A DNA stretch of 64,000 nucleotides from an uncultured Reyranella sp. Its GTDB lineage: Bacteria > Pseudomonadota > Alphaproteobacteria > Reyranellales > Reyranellaceae. Both the position numbers and the translations under genes were made by a program. Of the stretch, positions 37,315 to 47,094 are shown piece after piece. The notes beneath the pieces were generated by a model. The model worked only from the letters and a program-made list of their open reading frames with translations, ran no database searches and was not told the origin of the DNA. Each line of letters starts with the position of its first letter. Positions within the stretch are counted from its first letter, which is position 1. The stretch covers positions 554,787 through 618,786 of the forward strand of contig NZ_CAMFKM010000001.1 of NCBI RefSeq assembly GCF_945957355.1, read 5' to 3'.

Positions 37315-38586
37315 ATGGATTTCAACATTCCCGCGGAGATCGCGGCCTATCTGGTCGAGCTTGACGAGTTCATCGAGCGCGAGATCCGGCCGCTGGAGCG
37401 CGAGAACGACAATATCCGCTTCTTCGACCATCGCCGCGAGCATGCGCGCACCGACTGGGACAATGACGGCCAGCCGCGGCATGAGTGGGAGGAACTGCTG
37501 GCCGAGATGAAGCGGCGCGCCGACAAGGCCGGCCACCTGCGCTTCGGCCTCCCGAAGGCGCTGGGCGGCAAGGACGGGTCCAACCTTGCGATGGCGATCA
37601 TCCGCGAACATCTCGCGCATAAGGGTCTCGGCCTGCACAACGACCTGCAGAACGAGAGCTCGATCGTCGGCAACTTCCCGGTGGCCCTGCTGCTGCACCG
37701 CTTCGGCACGCAGGAGCAGAAGGATCGCTACATCGAGGGCATGTTCAAGGGCACCGAGCGCATCGGCTTCGGTCTCACCGAGCCGCTGCACGGCTCCGAC
37801 GCCACCTTCATGGAAACGACCGCGACCAGGCAGGGCACCGACTGGGTGATCAACGGCATGAAGCGGTTCAACACCGGCATGCACACCGCGACCGTCGACC
37901 TCGTCTTTGCGCGCACCTCGGGCAAGGCCGGCGATGCGCGCGGCATCTCGGCGTTCCTGGTGCCGGTGAAGAGCCCAGGCTTCAAGATCGAATACATGTG
38001 GTGGACGTTCAACATGCCGTCCGACCATGCCGAAGTATCGCTCACGAACGTCACCGTGCCGGGCTCGACCATGCTGGGCGAGGAAGGCCGCGGCCTCGAC
38101 GTGGCGCAGACCTTCGTGCACGAGAACCGCATTCGCCAGGCCGCCTCGAGCCTCGGCGCCGCGCAATACTGCATCGACCTGTCGGTGGCCTACGCGAAGA
38201 ACCGCAAGGTATTCGGCAAGGCGCTGGCGACCAACCAGGCGATCCAGTTCCCGCTGGCGGAGCTGCACACCGAGGCCGAGATGACGCGCGGCCTGGTCCG
38301 CAAGACGGCGTGGCATCTCGACCATCAGCACCACATGCAGGTGAGCGAATGGGTGGCGATGTCGAACTACCGCGCCAACCGGCTGGTCTGCGACGCCGCC
38401 GACCGCGCCATGCAGGTCCATGGCGGCGTCGGCTACTCGCGCCACACCCCGTTCGAGCACATCTACCGCCACCACCGCCGCTACCGCATCACCGAGGGCT
38501 CCGAGGAAATCCAGATCCGCAGGGTCGCCGGCGCCCTGTTCGGCTTCTGGGGCGCGCAGAAGACGGCGACGGCAGCGAAGTCGTAA
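37315..38586 (+). CDS. Acyl-CoA dehydrogenase family protein
   Basis: The 423-residue flavoprotein has RIGFGLTEPLHGSDATFME near residue 144 (FAD and substrate loop), ERGISAFLVPVKSPGF-like central strands and a C-terminal helical domain with AYAKNRKVFGKALATNQAIQ. A late block MQVHGGVGYSRHTPFEHIYR and RITEGSEEIQIRRVAGALFG matches typical C-termini of the family. It should oxidise an acyl-CoA at the alpha-beta bond; chain specificity is not evident. It is preceded by an unusually strong GGAGGAG site inside a hairpin. No other beta-oxidation gene adjoins, and it follows the two-component kinase by 28 bases. Confidence 0.9.
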   Translation: MDFNIPAEIAAYLVELDEFIEREIRPLERENDNIRFFDHRREHARTDWDNDGQPRHEWEELLAEMKRRADKAGHLRFGLPKALGGKDGSNLAMAIIREHLAHKGLGLHNDLQNESSIVGNFPVALLLHRFGTQEQKDRYIEGMFKGTERIGFGLTEPLHGSDATFMETTATRQGTDWVINGMKRFNTGMHTATVDLVFARTSGKAGDARGISAFLVPVKSPGFKIEYMWWTFNMPSDHAEVSLTNVTVPGSTMLGEEGRGLDVAQTFVHENRIRQAASSLGAAQYCIDLSVAYAKNRKVFGKALATNQAIQFPLAELHTEAEMTRGLVRKTAWHLDHQHHMQVSEWVAMSNYRANRLVCDAADRAMQVHGGVGYSRHTPFEHIYRHHRRYRITEGSEEIQIRRVAGALFGFWGAQKTATAAKS

Positions 38587-38598
38587 ATCGATCATCCA

Positions 38599-38787
38599 CC
38601 TCAGATGTCCTCTCCGCCATGACGTGGGGGAGAGGAAGGGGCCCATTGCATAGCAATGGGAAGGTGAGGTGGTGCCGCGTCCATGCGAGATATGCGGGAT
38701 GAGAAGTCGAAGACCCACCTCACCTCCCCCGCGCTTCGCGCGGGTCCCCTTCCTCTCCCCCCGCTACGCGGGCGGAGAGGACTGAGG
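38599..38787. repeat. Long imperfect palindromic intergenic element
   Basis: The outer arms CCTCAG-ATG-TCCTCTCCGCC (38599-38618) and GGCGGAGAGGACTGAGG (38771-38787) pair with a 3-base bulge. Inner arms around 38626-38644 and 38742-38762 also pair, as do 38661-38673 with 38713-38725. Two small hairpins sit between (CCCATTGC/GCAATGGG and CCCGCGC/GCGCGGG). The whole 189 bases fold on themselves and encode nothing. It looks like a non-autonomous palindromic element, 5 bases upstream of the next start codon. Confidence 0.8.
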
Positions 38788-38792
38788 ACCGC

Positions 38793-39701
38793 GTGAAAGC
38801 TGAGCGCCGTTACACCGGCGACCTCGTCATGTTCGGCACGGCGATGCTGATGGGATCGAGCTATCCTTTCGCCAAGGACGTGCTCCAGGTCATGAGCCCG
38901 CTGCTCTACAGCGGCTCGCGCTACCTGGTCGCCAGCCTCTTCCTGTTTGCCGCCATGACCCTGATGCGCCGGCCGCTTGGGCTGGCGCGGCGCGACTGGC
39001 TGCCGCTGTTCCTGCTGTCGCTGATCGGCGTCACGCTGTTCCAGGCCTGCTGGGGGCTGGCCATGACGCGCACGGCGCCGAGCGTCGGCTCGATCGTGAT
39101 GACCACCACCACTGCCTTCTCCGCGATCCTCGCCTGGTTCGGCGGGCGGCGGCTGCCGGCGCTGGGCTGGGCCGGCATCGCGCTGGCCTTCGCAGGCGTC
39201 GTGCTGGTGGTGAACAACAGCCTCGACAGAGTCACCCTGTCGTTCGGCAGCCTGGACGGCACGCTTCTCTGGATGCTCTCGGCCTTCGCCTGGGCGCTCT
39301 ATGTCGAACGCTGCGCGCCTTATAATCAGCGGCTGGGCGCGCTGCCGGTCATGGCCTGGACGACGCTGTTCGGATCGCTGGTGTTGGTGCCCATCGCTCT
39401 CGTCTTCGATTCGCTGTCGGAGTTCGCCCGGCTCGATGAGAAGCTGACGAGTTTCTGGCTCTACACCGCCATCTTCCCGGTGGGCGTCGCCTTCCTCGGC
39501 CTGACGGCCGGGCTCGACCGGCTGGGGGTCAGCCGGGTCATGGTCTACATGTACCTGATCCCCGTCGCCGGGGTCGGCCTGTCGGCCGCCTTCTTCGGCG
39601 ATCCCCTGACCGGCGCCCGCGTGCTGGGCGGGCTGATCGTGCTGGCCGGCGTCATTCTGACGCGTGTGGCGCTCGACCGGGCCGCCCGCGTTCCTGTATG
39701 A
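38793..39701 (+). CDS. EamA/DMT-family membrane transporter
   Basis: The 302-residue protein has about ten helices in two EamA repeats: [22 protein letters not shown] at the start of repeat 1, and [22 protein letters not shown] at the start of repeat 2. It ends with [36 protein letters not shown], the usual last helices. The substrate is unknown. It starts with GTG right after the palindromic element, and its last four bases overlap the hisB start. It is distinct from the EamA protein at 5274. Confidence 0.86.
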   Translation: MKAERRYTGDLVMFGTAMLMGSSYPFAKDVLQVMSPLLYSGSRYLVASLFLFAAMTLMRRPLGLARRDWLPLFLLSLIGVTLFQACWGLAMTRTAPSVGSIVMTTTTAFSAILAWFGGRRLPALGWAGIALAFAGVVLVVNNSLDRVTLSFGSLDGTLLWMLSAFAWALYVERCAPYNQRLGALPVMAWTTLFGSLVLVPIALVFDSLSEFARLDEKLTSFWLYTAIFPVGVAFLGLTAGLDRLGVSRVMVYMYLIPVAGVGLSAAFFGDPLTGARVLGGLIVLAGVILTRVALDRAARVPV

Positions 39702-40339
39702 ACCTCCCCATGGTTTCGACCCCGACCCTCCTGACGACGCCCGGCAGCGGCGGACGACGTGCGTCCGTGGACCGTGCGACCAAGGAAACCCGCATCTCCG
39801 CCGCCATCAACCTGGACGGCACCGGCGTCTACGACATCAAGACCGGCATCGGCTTCCTCGACCATATGCTGGAGCAGCTCTCGCGCCACAGCCTGATCGA
39901 CATCACGCTGCGCGCCGAGGGCGACCTGCACATCGACTATCACCACACGACGGAAGACACCGGCATCGTGCTGGGCGAGTGCCTGTCCAAGGCATTGGGC
40001 GACCGCAAGGGCATCCGCCGCTACGGCAGCGCCACCATCCCGATGGACGAGACGCTGACCGAGGTGGCACTCGACGTGTCGAACCGGCCCTACCTGATCT
40101 GGAAGGTGAACTTCACCCGGGACAAGCTCGGCACGATGGACACCGAGCTGTTCAAGGAGTGGTTCCAGGCCTTTGCCCAGCTCGGCGGCCTGACGCTGCA
40201 CGTGTGGAACCACTACGGCGAGAACAACCACCATATCGTCGAGACCTGCTTCAAGGGCATCGCCCGGGCGTTGCGCGTCGCGGTCGAGATCGACCCGCGC
40301 CAGACGACGGCCGTGCCCAGCACCAAGGGCGTGCTGTAG
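39698..40339 (+). CDS. hisB: Imidazoleglycerol-phosphate dehydratase
   Basis: HisB dehydrates imidazole glycerol phosphate in histidine synthesis using two manganese ions. The 213-residue monofunctional protein has [52 protein letters not shown] and [24 protein letters not shown], with all metal-binding histidines and glutamates. An N-terminal extension of about 20 residues precedes the domain, and a second ATG at codon 5 is possible. It overlaps the transporter stop by four bases and is followed by hisH after 8 bases. hisA and hisF do not follow. Confidence 0.96.
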   Translation: MNLPMVSTPTLLTTPGSGGRRASVDRATKETRISAAINLDGTGVYDIKTGIGFLDHMLEQLSRHSLIDITLRAEGDLHIDYHHTTEDTGIVLGECLSKALGDRKGIRRYGSATIPMDETLTEVALDVSNRPYLIWKVNFTRDKLGTMDTELFKEWFQAFAQLGGLTLHVWNHYGENNHHIVETCFKGIARALRVAVEIDPRQTTAVPSTKGVL

Positions 40340-40347
40340 GTCCCAGC

Positions 40348-40989
40348 ATGACCGTTGCCATCGTCGATTACGGGTCGGGCAACCTGCGCTCGGCCGCCAA
40401 GGCCTTCGAACGGGCCGCACGCGAGGCCGGCACGCATGAGCGCGTGCTGGTGACCTCGTCACCCGCCGAGGTCGCCGCCGCCGACCGCATCGTGCTGCCG
40501 GGCGTCGGTGCCTTCGCCGACTGCCGGGCCGGCCTCTACGCCGTACCGGGCATGGTCGATACCCTGCAGCGCGAGGTCATCGAGCGCGGCAAGCCGTTCC
40601 TCGGCATCTGCGTCGGCATGCAGCTCATGGCCACGCGCGGCGTCGAATACGGTATCCATGCCGGGCTCGACTGGATCGCCGGCGACGTGGTGCGCATCGA
40701 ACCCGGCAAGGACCATCTCAAGATCCCGCACATGGGCTGGAACGAGCTGATCGACCTCAGGCCGCACGCCCTGCTAGAGGGCATCGCGCCGCGCGCCCAT
40801 GCCTACTTCGTGCATTCCTTCCAGCTCGCGGCCAGCCAGCCGGAGACGGTGCTGGCGCGGACCGACTATGGCGGGCCGGTCACCGCCGTCGTCGGCCGCG
40901 ACAATCTCGCGGGCACACAGTTCCATCCCGAGAAGAGCCAGGCGACGGGCTTGCGGCTGATCGCCAACTTCCTGCGCTGGAAACCCTGA
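40348..40989 (+). CDS. hisH: Imidazole glycerol phosphate synthase, glutamine amidotransferase subunit
   Basis: HisH supplies ammonia from glutamine to HisF. The 213-residue class I amidotransferase has [19 protein letters not shown], the oxyanion region [10 protein letters not shown], nucleophile cysteine in [12 protein letters not shown], and the His/Glu pair in [21 protein letters not shown]. All are complete. Its partner hisF must lie elsewhere, because the next gene is a bestrophin-like membrane protein. Confidence 0.96.
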   Translation: MTVAIVDYGSGNLRSAAKAFERAAREAGTHERVLVTSSPAEVAAADRIVLPGVGAFADCRAGLYAVPGMVDTLQREVIERGKPFLGICVGMQLMATRGVEYGIHAGLDWIAGDVVRIEPGKDHLKIPHMGWNELIDLRPHALLEGIAPRAHAYFVHSFQLAASQPETVLARTDYGGPVTAVVGRDNLAGTQFHPEKSQATGLRLIANFLRWKP

Positions 40990-41011
40990 GCTCCGCCGGG
41001 AATTTCGAAGC

Positions 41012-41842
41012 ATGTCCCTCGGCCCCTTCGACTGGCTGATCGGCTTTTTCCAGGGCCTTGCCAAAGGCGACCTCCACCTCGCCGGTCTCTTCATCCTGCT
41101 GCTCCTGCTGGCGTCGCTCGAATTCGGCGTCCAGTTCGGCAAGTTCGTCGCGCGCCGGCACACGCCAACCGACGGAGAGAAGTCCTCCGTCAACTTCGCC
41201 ACGGCGGGCATGATGGGCCTGCTTGCGTTCCTGCTCGGGGTTTCCCTTTCCATGGCCTCGGAGCGCTACCAGCAGCGCCGCGACTCGGTCCTCGCCGAGG
41301 CCAATGCCATCGGCACCGCCTGGCTGCGGGCGACGGTCGGAACCACCAACACAGAGGGCGAGGCGCTGCAGCGACTGCTGCGCGAGTACACCGAGGTGCG
41401 CATCGCGATCGTGGCCGGCAGCTCGGATCCAGTAAAAATCGACGAAGGCCTGCTGGAGCGCTCGAACCGCCTGCAGTCCGAGATGTGGACCATCGCCCGC
41501 GGCGTGGCGGAGCGGGCGCCCACACCAATCTCGGGGCTGCTCCTGTCCTCGCTCAACGAGATGATCGACCTGTCGCTGACCAACCGGCGCAACTTCAACA
41601 CGCACGTGCCACCGTACATCCTGCGGCTGCTGCTGACGGTCTCGGTCTTCGCCGTCGGCGCGGTGGGCTACGGTTTCGGCCTGGTGGGCAGCCGCCAGCC
41701 GGGACTGTCCGTGCTGCTGCTCGGCGTCTGGACGCTCGCCATCGTGCTGATCGTCGACATCGACCGGCCGCAGACCGGCGAGGTCCGCATCGATCCCGGC
41801 CCGCTCGTCTGGACGCTGCAGGGCTTCGGGCCGGCAAAGTAG
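41012..41842 (+). CDS. Bestrophin-like membrane protein (DUF4239)
   Basis: The 276-residue protein has two N-terminal helices (AGLFILLLLLASLEFGVQFG and MMGLLAFLLGVSLSMASERYQQRR). A soluble helical middle with RDSVLAEANAIGTAWLRA (family hallmark) follows. Two C-terminal helices (LRLLLTVSVFAVGAVGYGFGL and LSVLLLGVWTLAIVLIVDIDRP) end the protein. The layout matches DUF4239, distantly bestrophin-like; an ion channel role is only suggested. It is convergent with leuD2, with 9 bases between. Confidence 0.78.
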   Translation: MSLGPFDWLIGFFQGLAKGDLHLAGLFILLLLLASLEFGVQFGKFVARRHTPTDGEKSSVNFATAGMMGLLAFLLGVSLSMASERYQQRRDSVLAEANAIGTAWLRATVGTTNTEGEALQRLLREYTEVRIAIVAGSSDPVKIDEGLLERSNRLQSEMWTIARGVAERAPTPISGLLLSSLNEMIDLSLTNRRNFNTHVPPYILRLLLTVSVFAVGAVGYGFGLVGSRQPGLSVLLLGVWTLAIVLIVDIDRPQTGEVRIDPGPLVWTLQGFGPAK

Positions 41843-41851
41843 TCCGCAGCG

Positions 41852-42454
41852 CTACAGCCAGCTCATCTCCTGGCGCTGTTTGGCCTCGAAGGCCTTGATG
41901 TCCTTGTCGTAGCTCAGGGTCAGGCTGACCTCGTCGGCGCCCTGCAGCAGGCAGTCCTTGCGGAAGGAATCGATCTCGAACCGGTCGATCCTGCCGTCCG
42001 GGCCGGTCACGGTCTGGGCGGCGAGATCGATGCTGATTCGCGCGCCGGGCGAGGCGTGCAGCAGCTGCCGCAGTTCGGCCGCGCGCGCGGCGTCGATCCG
42101 GATCGGCAAGGCGCCGTTCTGGAAGCAGTTGTTGAAGAAGATATCGCCGAAGCTCGGGGCGATGAAGGCACGCAGGCCGTTGTCGACCATCACCGTGACG
42201 GCGTTCTCGCGCGAGGAACCGCAGGCGAAGTTGCGTTCGGCCACGACGATCTTCGCACCGGCGAAGGCCGGCATGTTGGTCACGAACTCCGGCCGCGGCG
42301 CCTTGTCGGGCGTGTAGCGCAGGTCGTGGAACAGGGCGCCGACCTGCAGGTCCCGGGGCTTGCCGAGGAAGCGCGCCGGGATGATCTGGTCGGTATCGAG
42401 GTTGGGCTGGTCGATCGGGATGGCGACGGCATCGAGTGTGGTGAAAGCTTCCAT
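41852..42454 (-). CDS. LeuD-like aconitase-family small subunit, catabolic operon copy
   Basis: The 200-residue swivel-domain subunit has IPIDQPNLDTDQIIPARFLGKP, VAERNFACGSSRENAVTVMVDNGL, SFGDIFFNNCFQNGALPIR and a C-terminal SYDKDIKAFEAKQRQE. It is a normal-length LeuD homolog but clearly different from LeuD at 25804 (for example [11 protein letters not shown] there). It ends an operon whose other members are LeuC2, a lyase, a GntR regulator and an ABC importer. A role in hydrating or isomerising a dicarboxylate other than isopropylmalate is therefore likely. A dimethylmaleate hydratase-like role is one option. Leucine synthesis as a backup cannot be excluded. Confidence 0.85.
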   Translation of the reverse strand: MEAFTTLDAVAIPIDQPNLDTDQIIPARFLGKPRDLQVGALFHDLRYTPDKAPRPEFVTNMPAFAGAKIVVAERNFACGSSRENAVTVMVDNGLRAFIAPSFGDIFFNNCFQNGALPIRIDAARAAELRQLLHASPGARISIDLAAQTVTGPDGRIDRFEIDSFRKDCLLQGADEVSLTLSYDKDIKAFEAKQRQEMSWL

Positions 42455-42466
42455 GACGATCCTCCC

Positions 42467-43867
42467 TCAGGCCAGCTTGCGGACGTCGGCGAAATGGCCG
42501 GAAACGGCGGCAGCCACCGCCATCGCCGGGCTGACGAGATGCGTCCGCACCCCGGGTCCCTGACGGCCGATGAAGTTGCGGTTCGAGGTCGAGGCGATGC
42601 GCTGCTGCGGCTTGCCGGTATCGCCATTCATGCCGACGCACATCGAGCAGCCGGGCTCGCGCCATTCGAAGCCCGCCTCGACGAAGATCCTGTCCAGCCC
42701 CTCGGCTTCCGCCTGCTTCTTCACCAGGCCCGAGCCCGCGACCACCCAGGACGGAATCACGGCCTTGCGGCCCTTCGCGACCTTGGCGGCGGCGCGCAGA
42801 TCCTCGATGCGGCTGTTGGTACAGGAGCCGATGAAGACGCGATCGACGGGCACCTGCTCGAGCGGCGTGCCCGGCACCAGGCCCATGTAGTCCAGCGCCC
42901 GCTTCATGCTTTCCTTCTTGGCGGTGTCGGGCGCCGTCGAGGGCTCGGGGATGCGGCCAGTGATCGACAGCGCATCCTCGGGACTGGTGCCCCAGGTGAC
43001 CATGGGCGTGATCGACGTGGCGTCGAGGCTGACCTCGCGGTCGAAAATGGCGCCCTCGTCGCTGGGCACGGTGCGCCAGAAAGCGACGGCCTTGTCCCAT
43101 TCGGCCGCCTTGGGCGCGAAGGGCCGGCCCTTGAGATAGGCGATGGTCGTGTCGTCGGGCGCAACCATGCCGGCCCGGCCGCCGGCCTCGATCGACATGT
43201 TGCAGACCGTCAGCCGCCCTTCGATCGACAGGCCGCGGATCGCACTGCCGGCATATTCGATGACGTGACCGACGGCGCCCGCGGTGCCGATCCGGGCAAT
43301 GATGGCGAGGATCACGTCCTTGGCCGTGATGCCGTCGCCCAGGGTCCCGTCGACGCTGATCCGCATCGCCTTGGGCTTGCGCTGCCATAGGCACTGCGTG
43401 GCCATGACGTGCGCCACTTCCGACGAGCCGATGCCGAAGGCCAGTGCGCCCAGTGCGCCGTGGGTGGAGGTATGCGAATCACCGCAGACCAGGGTGAGAC
43501 CCGGCTGGGTGACGCCCTGCTCCGGGCCGACGACATGGGCGATCCCCTGACGCTCGTCGCCGAGATCGAACAGCGTGACTCCGCTTTCCGCCGTGTTGGT
43601 GCGAATCTGCTCGACCAGCTTGCGGTGGTGCGGATCGGCGATGTCGGCGATCGCACGACTGTCGCTGCGGACATAGTGGTCGGGCGTCGCGAAGCCGCGG
43701 TCGGGGCGGCGCAGTTTCATGTTGCGCTCGCGCAGCTTGGCGAAGCCTGCCGCCGAACCGTCATGCATCAGATGGCGGTCGATGTAGAGGAGCGTATAGC
43801 CGTCGTCGCGATCGACGACCACATGACGCTGCCAGATCTTCTCGAACATCGTGCGCGCGGCGGCCAT
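42467..43867 (-). CDS. LeuC-like aconitase-family large subunit, catabolic operon copy
   Basis: The 466-residue product has [44 protein letters not shown], cluster cysteines in [13 protein letters not shown] and GCSMCVGMN, and [21 protein letters not shown]. These are all residues needed for a 4Fe-4S hydro-lyase. The start has GGAGGAAG upstream; the frame is open beyond it but without homology. It forms a pair with the small subunit 12 bases downstream and follows the lyase by 32 bases. Compared with LeuC1 it lacks the Pro-rich N-terminus. The substrate is probably a C5-C7 hydroxydicarboxylate (inference from neighbours). Confidence 0.87.
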   Translation of the reverse strand: MAAARTMFEKIWQRHVVVDRDDGYTLLYIDRHLMHDGSAAGFAKLRERNMKLRRPDRGFATPDHYVRSDSRAIADIADPHHRKLVEQIRTNTAESGVTLFDLGDERQGIAHVVGPEQGVTQPGLTLVCGDSHTSTHGALGALAFGIGSSEVAHVMATQCLWQRKPKAMRISVDGTLGDGITAKDVILAIIARIGTAGAVGHVIEYAGSAIRGLSIEGRLTVCNMSIEAGGRAGMVAPDDTTIAYLKGRPFAPKAAEWDKAVAFWRTVPSDEGAIFDREVSLDATSITPMVTWGTSPEDALSITGRIPEPSTAPDTAKKESMKRALDYMGLVPGTPLEQVPVDRVFIGSCTNSRIEDLRAAAKVAKGRKAVIPSWVVAGSGLVKKQAEAEGLDRIFVEAGFEWREPGCSMCVGMNGDTGKPQQRIASTSNRNFIGRQGPGVRTHLVSPAMAVAAAVSGHFADVRKLA

Positions 43868-43899
43868 GCACTTCCTCCATGAAAGTCGTACGAGATTGA

Positions 43900-44769
43900 T
43901 TACTCGGCCGCGGCCTTGATCGGGTCGCGGAAGGCTGTGCGGCGCTCGTCCCATTCGGCGGCGCCGAATCGAGCGAAGGTCTTGCCGGGCGAGCCGGTGA
44001 CCGGCGGGAACTTGCCCTGCTTCAGGTCGCCGAGCAGCCGGTCGCAGGTCTGGATGATGCCGCCCAGCAGCAGGCCGGGGACGATGGCGATGGCGTAGCC
44101 CATGCGTTCGGCGACATCGAGATCGATCTCCGGTGTCTTGCCGCCGCGCACGACGTTCAGCAGGCACGGGCCGTTGACCCGCTTCGGCACGGACTCGATC
44201 TCTTCCATGGTCTGCGGCGCCTCTACGAAGGCCACGTCGGCGCCATTGACCAGCGCCGCGTTGGCGCGCTCTACAGCCTCGTCGAGGCCGGCGACGGCGC
44301 GTGAATCGGTACGGGCGATGATGCAGAAGTCCCTCGACTTGCGGGCCGCCGAGGCGGCGCGGATCTTGGCGATGAAATCCTCGCGGCTGACCAGCTCCTT
44401 GTTGTCGAGATGGCCGCACTTCTTCGGGAATACCTGGTCCTCGATGTGGATCGCCGCGACGCCGGCACGTTCGAACTCCTGAACCGTGCGGAACACGTTC
44501 AACTCGTTGCCGAAGCCGGTGTCGCTGTCGCTGATCAGCGGGATGTCGATCGAATTGGCGATCCGGCCGGCATTGCCCACCATCTCGCTCATGGTGATGA
44601 GACCGTAGTCGGGATAGCCCAGGGTCGCCGAGGTGCCGGCGCCGGTCATGTAGGCGGCGGAGAATCCCGCCTGGGCAATGGCACGGCCGGTGATGCAGTC
44701 GATGGCGCCGGGCGCCACGATCATCTTCCCGGAAGACAACAGGTTGCGGAAATTGGCGGCGTTGGACAT
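43900..44769 (-). CDS. Isocitrate lyase/PEP mutase-family lyase (2,3-dimethylmalate or methylisocitrate lyase-like)
   Basis: The 289-residue protein has [24 protein letters not shown], the metal-site segment [11 protein letters not shown] (about 79-88), and [24 protein letters not shown]. The KKCGH motif with C118 marks the C-C lyase branch of the family (isocitrate, methylisocitrate and dimethylmalate lyases) rather than phosphonate mutases. The C-terminal half has [17 protein letters not shown] and [17 protein letters not shown]. Such enzymes split a 2-hydroxy-dicarboxylate into pyruvate or glyoxylate plus an acid. It sits between a regulator and a LeuCD-type hydratase, the enzyme pair known from dimethylmaleate breakdown. 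The substrate is inferred. Confidence 0.86.
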   Translation of the reverse strand: MSNAANFRNLLSSGKMIVAPGAIDCITGRAIAQAGFSAAYMTGAGTSATLGYPDYGLITMSEMVGNAGRIANSIDIPLISDSDTGFGNELNVFRTVQEFERAGVAAIHIEDQVFPKKCGHLDNKELVSREDFIAKIRAASAARKSRDFCIIARTDSRAVAGLDEAVERANAALVNGADVAFVEAPQTMEEIESVPKRVNGPCLLNVVRGGKTPEIDLDVAERMGYAIAIVPGLLLGGIIQTCDRLLGDLKQGKFPPVTGSPGKTFARFGAAEWDERRTAFRDPIKAAAE

Positions 44770-44783
44770 CGGGGCTTCCTCTC

Positions 44784-45572
44784 TCACTTGCGGTTGTTTC
44801 GCGACGGCTTCCGTTGGGTCGTCGAGGATGCGAGCTGACCGGAGCCGAGTTCCATGCGCATGGTCATGCGGTCGGGGATGGCCAGCATCTCGAGATATTC
44901 GACGGCACGGCCCTTCTGGTCGAACACCAGACGACGCATGTCGATCAGCGCCGCACCGACCTTGACGCCGAGACGTGACGCGACGGTGGGATCGGCCAGG
45001 GTCGCCGACACGACCTGCTCGCCGCGGGCAAGATGGGCATCGGCCCGCGCCAGCAGCTGGAACAGCGAGACGCGGCCGAGGTCGGCGGCGGTAAAGGTCC
45101 TGCCCAGCGCCTCGGGCACATAGCTCGTGAGGTGCATGATCGGCACGCCCTCGTGCGAACGCACGCGCACCGCCCGCTGCACCGGCTTCTCCGTGGCCTG
45201 CCACAGTTGCTCGCGCACGACGCCGCGCGCCTCGACGTAGCCGAACTCGATGACCCTGGCGTCGGTCTCGGTGCCGTAGGCCACGATGTTCTCGATGACG
45301 GAATTCATGGCCAGGTGCATCGGCCGGCCGATCTGGGGCCGCACGATCGTGCGCCGGCCGGCGCCGCGTTCAATCAGCCCGGCATCCTGCAGGCTGGCCA
45401 TGGCGCGGCGGACCGTGATGCGCGAGACGCTGAACATCCGGGTGAGCTGCTCCTCGGTCGGGAGAGGCTCGCCCTCGGCGTAGCGTCCGGTCGAAATGCC
45501 GTCGGCCAGCACCAGGTAGATCTGGTGATGCAGAGGCGAGCCCATCTCGCGGGCGACGGCGATCCTGTTCAT
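44784..45572 (-). CDS. GntR-family transcriptional regulator with UTRA domain
   Basis: The 262-residue regulator has an N-terminal GntR winged helix ([31 protein letters not shown] at 13-43, then [31 protein letters not shown]). A UTRA ligand-binding domain from about 95 holds [36 protein letters not shown] and [23 protein letters not shown]. It is the HutC subfamily, which is usually a repressor relieved by a pathway intermediate. The start overlaps the permease stop by four bases. Its place between transporter and enzymes suggests it controls the whole operon. Confidence 0.92.
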   Translation of the reverse strand: MNRIAVAREMGSPLHHQIYLVLADGISTGRYAEGEPLPTEEQLTRMFSVSRITVRRAMASLQDAGLIERGAGRRTIVRPQIGRPMHLAMNSVIENIVAYGTETDARVIEFGYVEARGVVREQLWQATEKPVQRAVRVRSHEGVPIMHLTSYVPEALGRTFTAADLGRVSLFQLLARADAHLARGEQVVSATLADPTVASRLGVKVGAALIDMRRLVFDQKGRAVEYLEMLAIPDRMTMRMELGSGQLASSTTQRKPSRNNRK

Positions 45573-46348
45573 GACTTCTCGGAAGCCTCCGGCGACGCTC
45601 CGCGATGCAGGCGGCGATCTATGGCGAGCAGCGCGGCATTGGCGATGATGGCGAAGGCCGAGATCAGCACGGCGATGGCCAGGATGGTCTTCACGTCGTG
45701 CAGGTCGATCGCCGTCATCAGCAGGAAGCCCAGTCCGCGCTGGGAGGCGAACAGCTCTCCCAGCATGGTGCCAAGCAGGGTGAGCGAGAAGCCGATGCGC
45801 AGGCCGGAGAAGATTTCGGGCAATGTCGCGGGAATCAGGATGTGCCAGCCGGTCTGGACCGGGGTGAGGCGCATGGCGCGGCCGGCCCGAAGATAGGTGC
45901 GGTTGACGTTGCGCACGGCGTTCATGGTGAACAGCACGACCGGAATGATGCCGTGCAGGGCGCCGAAGGCGACCTTGGCCGGCATACCGAGGCCGAACAG
46001 TAGGAGGATCACCGGATAGAGCGTGATCTTCGGCACCGAATAGAGGGCCACGAGGATCGGTTCGGCGACCTCGCCCGTGAGCTTGTGGCCGCCGAGCACG
46101 ACGCCGATCAGCACGCCGCCGCCGCAGGCGATGGCCAGCGCCTGCAGGAAGGCGAGGCCGGTCTCGCGCAAGTGCGGCAGGAAGCGCGCCTGCCCGATCA
46201 TTTCCCAGAGATGGGCCAGGGTCGGAGCCGGCGCCGTCACCGCCGAATCGCCCGCGATCTGATGCAGGACCTGCCACAGCGCGACCAGCGAGATCGCGAC
46301 CAGGATGGGATCGCGCCAGGAGCGCAGCGAGAGCGGGCCGCCGCTCAC
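45569..46348 (-). CDS. ABC transporter permease (SsuC/TauC type), second
   Basis: The 259-residue inner-membrane protein has about six helices and the EAA-loop region GRAMRLTPVQTGWHILIPATLPEIFSGLRIGFSLTLLG typical of nitrate/sulfonate/taurine-type importers. It starts with GTG (VSGGPLSLRSWRDP), which overlaps the upstream permease stop by four bases. The two permeases are different proteins and presumably form a heterodimer. The substrate is unknown. Confidence 0.9.
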   Translation of the reverse strand: MSGGPLSLRSWRDPILVAISLVALWQVLHQIAGDSAVTAPAPTLAHLWEMIGQARFLPHLRETGLAFLQALAIACGGGVLIGVVLGGHKLTGEVAEPILVALYSVPKITLYPVILLLFGLGMPAKVAFGALHGIIPVVLFTMNAVRNVNRTYLRAGRAMRLTPVQTGWHILIPATLPEIFSGLRIGFSLTLLGTMLGELFASQRGLGFLLMTAIDLHDVKTILAIAVLISAFAIIANAALLAIDRRLHRGASPEASEKS

Positions 46349-47094
46349 GCGCCGCGCCGGCGCAGCATGCGCCGCTCCCAGGCGAAGACCGCCATGTTGA
46401 AAAGGGTGACGATGCCCAGCACGAACAGGATCAGCGCGTACATGCGCCGATTGTCGAAATTGTCGTAGGCGAAGGCGATCTCGTGGCCGATGCCGCTGGT
46501 CGACAGGATGAACTCGCCGGCGATCACGCCGATGAAGGAATAGGCGACGGCGAGCTTGAGGCCCGACAGGATGTGCGGCGCCGCCGCCGGCAGGCGGACC
46601 CGCCAGATCTCCTCGATCAGCGACAGGCGATGGATGCGCGCCGTCCTGAGCAGCACCCTCGGCACGCGATCGAGACCCGCCATCGTGGCCAGGATCATCG
46701 CGACCATGGCGAACAAGGTCGCCAGCACGATCAGCGGAATCGGCCCCAGGCCGAAGATGACGATCAGCAGCGGATAGAAGGCGAAGTGCGGGATGGCGTA
46801 ATAGGCCGCCAGGAACGGGCTGAACGCGCGGCGCAGGAACGGCACCCAGTTGAGGACGAAGCCGATCACGAAGCCGCCGACGATGGCGATGCTCATGGCG
46901 ATCGCCACGGCCGACAGCGTGTGCTGCAGGTGCATGCCGATCTCGTCCGACTTCAGCGTCTCGATCAGCGCCATCACCATCTGCGACGGCGCGATCACCA
47001 TGGTGGGCGCGATCGCGCCTGTCCGGCACGCCAGTTCGAGGGCACCAACGGCGCCCACCAGCACGACGGTGCGGATCCAGCCCGCCTTGCTCAT
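46345..47094 (-). CDS. ABC transporter permease (SsuC/TauC type), first
   Basis: The 249-residue protein has an N-terminal helix (WIRTVVLVGAVGALELACRTGAIAP), HLQHTLSAVAIAMSIAIVGGFVIGF and PHFAFYPLLIVIFGLGPIPLIVLATLF. The EAA loop RTARIHRLSLIEEIWRVRLPAAAPHILSGLKLAVAYSFIG follows. It overlaps both neighbouring genes by four bases and pairs with the second permease. The start is MSKAGWIRTV; the frame is open upstream into the ATPase gene. Confidence 0.9.
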   Translation of the reverse strand: MSKAGWIRTVVLVGAVGALELACRTGAIAPTMVIAPSQMVMALIETLKSDEIGMHLQHTLSAVAIAMSIAIVGGFVIGFVLNWVPFLRRAFSPFLAAYYAIPHFAFYPLLIVIFGLGPIPLIVLATLFAMVAMILATMAGLDRVPRVLLRTARIHRLSLIEEIWRVRLPAAAPHILSGLKLAVAYSFIGVIAGEFILSTSGIGHEIAFAYDNFDNRRMYALILFVLGIVTLFNMAVFAWERRMLRRRGA

